Below, piece after piece: positions 53,024 to 59,457 of a stretch of 64,000 bases of DNA. Position 1 is the stretch's first letter. Each line of letters opens with the position of its first letter. The notes beneath the pieces were generated by a model, which ran no database searches, had not been told where the DNA came from, and was given only the letters and a program-made list of their open reading frames with translations. Source of the DNA: Caviibacter sp963550915 (GTDB lineage Bacteria > Fusobacteriota > Fusobacteriia > Fusobacteriales > Leptotrichiaceae). Location: positions 186,001-250,000 of the forward strand of contig CAUVEB010000001.1 in NCBI GenBank assembly GCA_963550915.1. The letters run 5' to 3'. The position numbers were made by a program, and so were the translations under genes.

Positions 53024-53920
53024 ATGAAAATAAAAAGAATACTTGATTGTAATGCTAGTGATTTTGTTAATTTTAACTCAAATGATTTACTAAACTCAAT
53101 AAAGGCATCAGAAGGAAGAACGATATGTAGCGAAAATATATGCATATATACAGGTGTAACACCGTATTCAAATGCAGAAGTTGCAAAAGCATTTGGAGCT
53201 GATTTAATATTACTGAATTTATTTGACTTTGAAAATCCATATATCTATGGTATAGGTAATGGGAATGATATCATAAAAAAACAAAAACAATTATGTGGAA
53301 GACCTGTAGGAATAAATTTGGAACCTGTTGATGAAAATGCAAGTATGCTTGAAAATAGAATCAATATACCAAGTGGTCGAATTTGTTCGAAAAAGAATCT
53401 AGAACTTGCAAAAGAAATGGATGCAGACTATATATGTCTTACTGGTAATCCTGGAACAGGTGTGTCAAATAAAGAAATTGTAAAAGCAATAAAAGATGCA
53501 AAACAATATTTTGGTAGACTAATAATTGCAGGTAAAATGCATGGAGCTGGGGTAAACGAAAGTGTAGCAGATATAGATAGTATAAAAGAATTTATAGAAG
53601 CTGGTGCTGATATAATACTTGTTCCTTCAGTAGGTACAATACCTGGATTTACCGATGAAATTCAAAGAGAAATTATAGCTTATTGTCATAAAAATGGGAA
53701 ACTTGTTATGTCAGCAATAGGGACAAGTCAAGAAACATCAACAAAATCAGTAATTGAGAAAATAGCAATAAGAAACAAGATAAATGGTGTAGATATACAA
53801 CATATAGGTGATGCTGGAGCAGGAGGGATTGCTACGCCTGAAAACATATATACTATGTCAGTTGCAATAAGAGGATTAAGACATACAATAAATGCAATGT
53901 CAAAATCACCATTAAGATAA
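53024..53920 (+). CDS. Conserved TIM-barrel-like protein of unknown function
   Basis: A 298-residue cytoplasmic protein. It starts MKIKRILDCNASDFVNFNSN, and I recall a Firmicutes/fusobacterial family with this 'LLDC.ASDF...SIKASEGR' opening. Alternating beta/alpha segments (FGADLILLNLFDF, ADYICLTGNPGTG, AGADIILVPSVGTIPGF, VDIQHIGDAGAGGIATPENI) suggest a TIM-barrel, perhaps phosphoenolpyruvate-mutase-like. Relatives sometimes sit near sugar-uptake genes, but none is near here. The ATG at 53024 follows GGAGG by 5 bases. Monocistronic between two terminators. Confidence 0.8.
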   Translation: MKIKRILDCNASDFVNFNSNDLLNSIKASEGRTICSENICIYTGVTPYSNAEVAKAFGADLILLNLFDFENPYIYGIGNGNDIIKKQKQLCGRPVGINLEPVDENASMLENRINIPSGRICSKKNLELAKEMDADYICLTGNPGTGVSNKEIVKAIKDAKQYFGRLIIAGKMHGAGVNESVADIDSIKEFIEAGADIILVPSVGTIPGFTDEIQREIIAYCHKNGKLVMSAIGTSQETSTKSVIEKIAIRNKINGVDIQHIGDAGAGGIATPENIYTMSVAIRGLRHTINAMSKSPLR

Positions 53921-53923
53921 AAT

Positions 53924-53948
53924 AAAAAGGAACAATAGTTCCTTTTTT
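53924..53948. terminator. Bidirectional terminator between 53024 gene and ABC-F gene
   Basis: A perfect 10-bp stem (53924-53933 AAAAAGGAAC with 53938-53947 GTTCCTTTTT), a 4-base loop, T6 on the plus strand and an A5 run for the minus strand. It separates two convergent genes. Confidence 0.88.
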
Positions 53949-53949
53949 C

Positions 53950-55536
53950 TTACTCTAAACCAATATATTCATCATATGTTGTTAGTTTTTCAATTGTTTT
54001 ATCATTTCTAATATCAATTACTTTATCAGCAACTGTTTGATTAAATTCATGGTCTTTAGTTGTAAATAATAGAGTACCGTTAAATCTAATAAGTGCCTTA
54101 TTTAATGAAGTAATAGACTCAAGATCAAGATGATCTGTTGGATTATCTAATATTAGAACATTAGCATCTGTTAACATCATTTTTGATAACATACATCTAA
54201 CTTTTTCTCCACCCGATAGTACTTTAGCTTCTTTTTTAGCCTCTTCACCTGAGAATAGCATTCTACCTAAGTATCCACGTATATATTCTTCATGCTCATC
54301 TTTTGAGTATTGTCTTAACCAATCTATAAGTGTTAAATTAACATTTTCAAAATATTTTGTGTTATCTTTTGGAAAATATGCTCTTGATGTTGTAATTCCC
54401 CATTCAAAATTACCAGAATCAGCTTGTTCTTCACCAATTAGTATTTTAAATAAAGTTGTAATTGCAAGGTCATTTTCACTAATAAACACAGCTTTTTCAC
54501 CTGTATTAATATTAAAGCTTACATTATTTAATATTGTTTCTCCATTTATAGTTTTAGTAATATTTTCAACCTTAAGCATGTTATTACCGGCTTCACGTTC
54601 TTGTCTAAAATCTATCCATGGATATTTTCTATTTGATACTTGCATATCTTCTAATTGTAATTTTTCAAGTTGTTTTTTTCTACTAGTAGCTTGTTTTGAT
54701 TTAGAAGCATTAGCAGAGAATCTTGCGATGAATTCTTGTAATTCTTTTCTTTTTTGTTCAATCTTTTTATTTTGGTTTCTTAGTAACTCTTGCATTAATT
54801 GACTTGATTCATACCAGAAATTATAGTTACCAACAAATATTTTGATTTTACCATAATCAATATCAGCTATATGTGTACACACTTTATTTAAGAAGTGTCT
54901 ATCATGTGATACAACTAAAACAGTTGAATTTTCTAGATCCATAAGGAATTTTTCAAGCCATGAACTTGCTTTAATATCAAGACCGTTTGTTGGTTCGTCA
55001 AGTAGTAGTACATCTGGATTACCAAATAGTGCTTGAGCAAGTAAAACTTTTACCTTATCTGCCTCAATTAGTTCACTCATTAATTTTTGGTGCATATCTG
55101 GACCAATACCAAGACCTACTAATATTTTCTCAGCATTAGTTTCTGCATCCCAACCGTCAAGCTCTGCAAATTCACCTTCAAGTTCAGCAGCTAAAATTCC
55201 ATCTTCTTCGTTAAATTCTTCTTTAGAGTATAGTTCATTTCTTTTTTGCATAATTTCATATAATTTTGTATGACCTTTTATTACAACGTCAAGTACAATT
55301 TCATTTTCATAAGCAAAGTGGTCTTGTTTTAAAAATGACATTCTCTTATTTTTCTCTATAATTACTTCACCAGTAGTAGATTCTATTTCACCACTTAGTA
55401 TTTTTAAAAAAGTAGATTTACCAGCTCCATTTGCTCCAATAATACCGTAGCAGTTACCTTGAGTAAATTTAACATTTACTTCATCAAATAATTTTCTACT
55501 ACCATATTGAACTGATAGATTACTTGTTTGTATCAT
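53950..55536 (-). CDS. ABC-F family ATPase, YbiT/YkpA type
   Basis: A soluble twin-ATPase of 528 residues that, by family, acts on the ribosome (energy-dependent translational throttle group). The first cassette has an intact Walker A GANGAGKST (near 35-43) and LLLDEPTNGLD, but its signature is changed (LMSELIEADKVKV in place of LSGGE). The linker has a basic coiled coil (about 240-295). The second cassette keeps LSGGEKVR, but its Walker A is degenerate (SENDLAITT) and its Walker B ends LDNPTDHLD. These departures are partly known for this subfamily. Its ribosome-binding site GAGGAGG lies within the end of the upstream HAD gene. Confidence 0.9.
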   Translation of the reverse strand: MIQTSNLSVQYGSRKLFDEVNVKFTQGNCYGIIGANGAGKSTFLKILSGEIESTTGEVIIEKNKRMSFLKQDHFAYENEIVLDVVIKGHTKLYEIMQKRNELYSKEEFNEEDGILAAELEGEFAELDGWDAETNAEKILVGLGIGPDMHQKLMSELIEADKVKVLLAQALFGNPDVLLLDEPTNGLDIKASSWLEKFLMDLENSTVLVVSHDRHFLNKVCTHIADIDYGKIKIFVGNYNFWYESSQLMQELLRNQNKKIEQKRKELQEFIARFSANASKSKQATSRKKQLEKLQLEDMQVSNRKYPWIDFRQEREAGNNMLKVENITKTINGETILNNVSFNINTGEKAVFISENDLAITTLFKILIGEEQADSGNFEWGITTSRAYFPKDNTKYFENVNLTLIDWLRQYSKDEHEEYIRGYLGRMLFSGEEAKKEAKVLSGGEKVRCMLSKMMLTDANVLILDNPTDHLDLESITSLNKALIRFNGTLLFTTKDHEFNQTVADKVIDIRNDKTIEKLTTYDEYIGLE

Positions 55537-56274
55537 TTAGATTTCCTCCTCATTATATATCTTTGTCTTCGGATTAATGTCGTAGATTGCATCTTTTCTT
55601 TCAACAATAATTTTTATTTTCTTACACAACTCTTCGTTATTTTGTATTAGCTCTAATAGCCTTCTTGCAGGATTTATAGCAAATGGATGACCTACAGTAG
55701 TTAACATAGAGTAATCACCGCTTGTATCACCGTATGAATATGAATTTTCAAGATCAATATCATATTTTTTTACATATTCTTGTATAGCAGTATTTTTACT
55801 AACACTATCCCACATTGGTATTTTTTCACCAGTGTATTTACCGTCTTTTACTATATAATCAGTTGCTTTATAATCAATAAATCCAAGCTTAGTTGCCATT
55901 TTTTCAACAAGAAAGTCAGGACTTCCAGAGATTATAATAAGCTTGTGTCCCATTTTTTTGTGCCATTTAATCCTATTTTTTGTAAATTTATATACCTTAT
56001 CACCTCTTAGCTCAATAACACGGTTTGCAATGTAGTTAACATCTTTTGGTGATATGTGTTTTAGAGCGTCAAGATATATATCAGCTAGTTCAAGTAAATA
56101 TTCATCATAATCACCGTCTCTACTAGCCCATTTATTGAATTTTTCTTGAACCTTACCAGTCCAAGCATCCATGCTTATAAACTCATATTTTATTAATAAC
56201 TTAAAATGTTCAATTAGTAATGAATTTCTAAAAATTGTTCCATCAACATCAAAAAAAGCAGCAATATTTTTCAT
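55537..56274 (-). CDS. HAD-IB family phosphatase
   Basis: A haloacid dehalogenase superfamily hydrolase of 245 residues. Motif I is DVDGT (D9, D11), motif II IISGSPDF near 110, and motif IV SYGDTSGDYSML near 185. The layout (long helical cap and 'YxNGxTxGDxxML'-like end) resembles the SerB/phosphoserine-phosphatase-like HAD-IB subgroup that often acts on lipid or phosphoserine substrates. The ATG at 56274 follows GGGAGG by 6 bases; an upstream GTG-type start at 56316 is unlikely. Its stop codon abuts the ABC-F ATG, so they form an operon. Confidence 0.88.
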   Translation of the reverse strand: MKNIAAFFDVDGTIFRNSLLIEHFKLLIKYEFISMDAWTGKVQEKFNKWASRDGDYDEYLLELADIYLDALKHISPKDVNYIANRVIELRGDKVYKFTKNRIKWHKKMGHKLIIISGSPDFLVEKMATKLGFIDYKATDYIVKDGKYTGEKIPMWDSVSKNTAIQEYVKKYDIDLENSYSYGDTSGDYSMLTTVGHPFAINPARRLLELIQNNEELCKKIKIIVERKDAIYDINPKTKIYNEEEI

Positions 56275-56297
56275 AAAAAACCTCCCTTTTTCAGATA

Positions 56298-56326
56298 ATT
56301 CTAACATACAAGTCAAAAAAAATCAA
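56298..56326 (-). promoter_or_regulatory. Promoter of the HAD/ABC-F operon
   Basis: On the minus strand: TTGATT (complement of 56321-56326), 17-base spacer, TAGAAT (complement of 56298-56303) preceded by TGT. It lies 24 bases before the HAD start codon. Confidence 0.75.
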
Positions 56327-56403
56327 TGTTTTGCGATAACTAATAGATTAAAATAAAATTTTATGCTATCCTATAATTAACAAAATATATTGGAGTGTTT
56401 AAC

Positions 56404-57201
56404 ATGAAATTTAGACATATATTATACATAATCTTACTTATAACAACTATAACATACTCAAAAAATGAAAGACCTTATGGTGTATTTTTAGGTTTAAATT
56501 CTAAACAAATAAGTAGACTAAATGATTATAAGACAGTAGTAATAGAGCCTACTGAGTTTAGTGAAAAACAAATAAGAACACTTAAAAAACAAGGTAAAAC
56601 AGTTTATGCATATTTAAACATAGGTACTATTGAAAATTATAGACCATATTATTCTAATTTTAGTGATATTTTACTTAAAATATATGATGATTGGCCAAAT
56701 GAACGTTGGGTTGATGTATCAAGTGAAAAATGGCAAAAATATGTTGTAAACATTCTAGCAAAAAAGTATGTTGATATGGGATTTGACGGTTTTTTTGTTG
56801 ATAATACAGATGTATATTATCAGTATAAAAAACATAGCATATATTATGGATTATGTAGCATATTAAGAGGGCTTAAAAAATATAATGTACAAATAATAAT
56901 AAATGGTGGCGACTATTTTGTTAATAGGTGCATAGATGAAGAAATAGCAAATGAATTATTTGATGCAGTAAATCAGGAAACAGTATTTACAAGCATAGAT
57001 TTTAAAGATAAAAAATATGGATTACAAAATGAAACAGATCATATATATTTTTTAAATTATCTTGAAAAAGTTAATAATAGCGGATTATCAGTATATTTAC
57101 TTGAATATGGTTCAAATAGATCACTTTCTGAAAAGATTGATGAATACTGTAAAGCAAACGGATTTATCTGGTATGATGCAAAAGGATTTGAGTTAAAATA
57201 A
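56404..57201 (+). CDS. Secreted GH114/TM1410-like glycosidase-domain protein
   Basis: A 265-residue protein with a signal peptide (MKFRHILYIILLITTITYS) followed by a single TIM-barrel domain. Family landmarks are VVIEPTEFSEKQI near 44, VYAYLNIGTIENYRPYY near 68, WVDVSSEKWQKYV near 105 and GFDGFFVDNTDVY near 130 (putative catalytic acidic residues). The family (PF03537) includes alpha-1,4-polygalactosaminidase-like enzymes and PelA hydrolase domains. The natural substrate here is unknown, perhaps a galactosamine-containing surface polymer. The ATG at 56404 follows GGAG by 8 bases. Confidence 0.85.
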   Translation: MKFRHILYIILLITTITYSKNERPYGVFLGLNSKQISRLNDYKTVVIEPTEFSEKQIRTLKKQGKTVYAYLNIGTIENYRPYYSNFSDILLKIYDDWPNERWVDVSSEKWQKYVVNILAKKYVDMGFDGFFVDNTDVYYQYKKHSIYYGLCSILRGLKKYNVQIIINGGDYFVNRCIDEEIANELFDAVNQETVFTSIDFKDKKYGLQNETDHIYFLNYLEKVNNSGLSVYLLEYGSNRSLSEKIDEYCKANGFIWYDAKGFELK

Positions 57202-57205
57202 ATAT

Positions 57206-57234
57206 TTGAAAAATAAGATTAAATTTAATATAAT
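57206..57234 (+). promoter_or_regulatory. Near-consensus promoter of the tdk group
   Basis: TTGAAA (57206-57211), 17-base spacer, TATAAT (57229-57234), 36 bases before the TTG start codon of tdk. One of the best promoter matches in the window. Confidence 0.85.
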
Positions 57235-57270
57235 AATGTAGATGTAAAATTTAAATTGGAGGTAAAAAAG

Positions 57271-58218
57271 TTGGTAAATCCTATTGGAAGATTAGAAGTT
57301 ATCACTGGAAGTATGTTTTCAGGAAAAAGTGAAGAGCTTATAAGAAGAATCAGAAGAGCAAAATATGCAAAACAAAAAATTGTAGTTTTTAGTCCTTCAA
57401 TTGATAATAGATATGGTGAGAATAAGGTATATTCACATAATAAAAATAATGTTGAGGCTCATTCAGTTCAAACTGTTGAACAAATGGAAAAAATAATGTT
57501 AGATAATGTTGATGCAAGAGTTATTGGTATTGATGAAATACAATTTTTTGAGCCTAAAATAGTTGATTTTTGTAAAAAATATGTAGATTTAGGAAAAAGA
57601 ATTATAGTTGCAGGTCTTGATCTTGATTTTAGAGCAAAACCATTTATGCCACTTCCTGAACTTATGGCTATGGCTGATGAAGTTAATAAATTATCAGCTA
57701 TATGTACAGTATGTGGTAAAGCAGGGTATGCAAGTCAAAGATTAATAAATGGTGAACCTGCATATGAAGATGATCCATTAGTATTAGTTGGTGCAAGTGA
57801 AAACTACGAAGCAAGATGTAGAATACACCATGAAGTGCGTATTAGAGATCACAAAGATGTTGCACTTGAAATAATAATAAGTACTCATAAAATGGACAAT
57901 TCAAAAATATATGATATACTTAATATAAGAGAATATGAAATATTTAATTTAGAAAAAAATGTTCTTTTATCAGAACTTAAAGAAAAAATAAGAGATACAA
58001 ATAAATTAATATTAAATATTAGTGATAGCCTATTTAGTATAATAGAAAGAGAATATACTATATTAGACTTCATAACAGAATATAGAAAAAATGCAAATAT
58101 TACTATAGTATCAGAAACAAAAAACGGTTTAGAAGATTATGTACAAACTATATATAACATATTAAAAAATAATGATCTTAAGATAAAAAATGTTTTTATT
58201 GATAATCTTAGTAAATAA
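57271..58218 (+). CDS. tdk: Thymidine kinase with a C-terminal extension
   Basis: It phosphorylates thymidine to dTMP in salvage. Residues 1-190 form a complete type II (TK1-like) enzyme: P-loop GSMFSGKS (13-20), catalytic E89 in DEIQFF, and zinc ligands C145, C148, C183 and H186. About 125 more residues follow (191-315) that ordinary TKs (about 190-200 aa) lack. The tail is predicted alpha/beta (LEIIISTHK..., NKLILNISDSLF, ANITIVSETK) with no domain I recognise. The TTG start follows GGAGG by 8 bases; an upstream in-frame TTG (57256) overlaps that site. Confidence 0.92.
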   Translation: MVNPIGRLEVITGSMFSGKSEELIRRIRRAKYAKQKIVVFSPSIDNRYGENKVYSHNKNNVEAHSVQTVEQMEKIMLDNVDARVIGIDEIQFFEPKIVDFCKKYVDLGKRIIVAGLDLDFRAKPFMPLPELMAMADEVNKLSAICTVCGKAGYASQRLINGEPAYEDDPLVLVGASENYEARCRIHHEVRIRDHKDVALEIIISTHKMDNSKIYDILNIREYEIFNLEKNVLLSELKEKIRDTNKLILNISDSLFSIIEREYTILDFITEYRKNANITIVSETKNGLEDYVQTIYNILKNNDLKIKNVFIDNLSK

Positions 58219-58229
58219 TGGGGGTATAT

Positions 58230-58769
58230 ATGAGAAAATATTTATTACTATCCTTGATAGTTGCTGTACTTAATAGTTACAGTTATAGAACAATTTCAAG
58301 ACCAAATGCTACAGTATTTGATAAGTGGGCTGTTGGTTCTAATATATTAAATAAAATTGAAGGTAAATACGATAAAGAAAAAGATATTACTGTAATATCA
58401 AAAGAAGTAAATATAGAAATGCTTGATTATGCAAATGTAGCATTAGAAGATGCAACTTCAGGACTTAAAAAATTAATTTATGACTATGCATATAGTGAAT
58501 TAACACATTATTTAAGTAGAGCTAATTTAATAGGTCCAGGTTTTAATGAAATAACTTTTGCAAAGTTTGCTAATAATATTGCAGAAGAACTTATTAAAGA
58601 GAAAAAATATGAAATAAATGGTGAATGGGTTTCAGATAGCTCAAATACATATTTTGTTTTAGTAAAAATTGATAAAGAAATTGTAAAAAAAGAAGCAAAA
58701 AAAATATTTTCAGAAAGATTAGAAGTAGTTATAGATGTATTAAATGAATTGAATGGAAGTTTAAAATAA
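58230..58769 (+). CDS. Exported protein, LPP20-like
   Basis: A 179-residue protein with a signal peptide (MRKYLLLSLIVAVLNSYSYR). The mature part has a helical segment (about 65-120) and a strand pattern WVSDSSNTYFVLVKIDKEIVKKEAKK near 135-160. That pattern recalls the LPP20/FlgT-like fold, where a 'W.d..gt.Y.Lv..dk' strand precedes a helix. Without a cysteine after the signal peptide it is not a lipoprotein. The ATG at 58230 follows GGGGG by 5 bases. It sits directly before an ABC/FtsX transporter whose ATPase starts at its last base, so it may be an accessory protein. Confidence 0.75.
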   Translation: MRKYLLLSLIVAVLNSYSYRTISRPNATVFDKWAVGSNILNKIEGKYDKEKDITVISKEVNIEMLDYANVALEDATSGLKKLIYDYAYSELTHYLSRANLIGPGFNEITFAKFANNIAEELIKEKKYEINGEWVSDSSNTYFVLVKIDKEIVKKEAKKIFSERLEVVIDVLNELNGSLK

Positions 58770-59455
58770 TGAGTATAGAAGCAATTAATGTTTGCAAAAA
58801 TTATGGAAATGTTATTGCAAATGATAATATAAATTTTAAGATTAATACAGGTGAGTTTGTAGTAGTTTTAGGACAATCTGGAGCTGGTAAAAGTACCTTA
58901 CTGAATATATTAGGTGGTATAGATACTCTTAGTAGTGGTACTATAATGGTTGATGATATAGATATTTCAAAACTAAGTGAAAAAGAGCTTACAAAGTATA
59001 GAAGACTTGATGTAGGCTTCGTTTTTCAGTTCTATAATCTAATACCCAACTTAACTGCCATTGAAAATGTTGAACTTTCAAGCGAATTAGTAAAAGATAG
59101 TATGAATGCAAAAATTGCTCTTGAACTAGTCGGTCTAAATAATAAATTTAATAATTTCCCTCAAGAATTATCAGGAGGAGAACAACAAAGAGTTGCTATT
59201 GCAAGAGCCATTGCTAAAAAACCAAAATTACTACTTTGTGATGAGCCAACAGGAGCTTTAGATTACAAAACTGGTAAATTAGTATTAAAGTTACTATATG
59301 ATATATGTAAGACAACAAATACAACAGTTATTATTATTACTCACAATAAAGCAATCTCAAAAATGGCAGACAGAGTTATAGAGATTGCAGATGCTAAAGT
59401 TAGAAACGAGTACATAAACGATGAAAAAATACCAATTGAAGAAATAGAGTGGTAA
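58769..59455 (+). CDS. MacB/LolD-type ABC transporter ATPase
   Basis: A 228-residue ATPase. Walker A GQSGAGKST lies near 36-44, the Q-loop FVFQFYNLIPNLTA near 85, the signature LSGGEQQRVAIARAI near 137, and Walker B LLLCDEPTGALD near 157. The 'FYNL.P.LTA.ENV' block is typical of the LolD/MacB/FtsE group that works with FtsX-type permeases, and the next gene encodes one. One base overlaps the exported-protein gene. Confidence 0.93.
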   Translation: MSIEAINVCKNYGNVIANDNINFKINTGEFVVVLGQSGAGKSTLLNILGGIDTLSSGTIMVDDIDISKLSEKELTKYRRLDVGFVFQFYNLIPNLTAIENVELSSELVKDSMNAKIALELVGLNNKFNNFPQELSGGEQQRVAIARAIAKKPKLLLCDEPTGALDYKTGKLVLKLLYDICKTTNTTVIIITHNKAISKMADRVIEIADAKVRNEYINDEKIPIEEIEW

Positions 59456-59457
59456 TT

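Noticed and set aside
54359..54802. 147-codon plus-strand frame antisense to the ABC-F gene
   Set aside because: No ribosome-binding site, no promoter, and it is fully inside a conserved coding region on the other strand.
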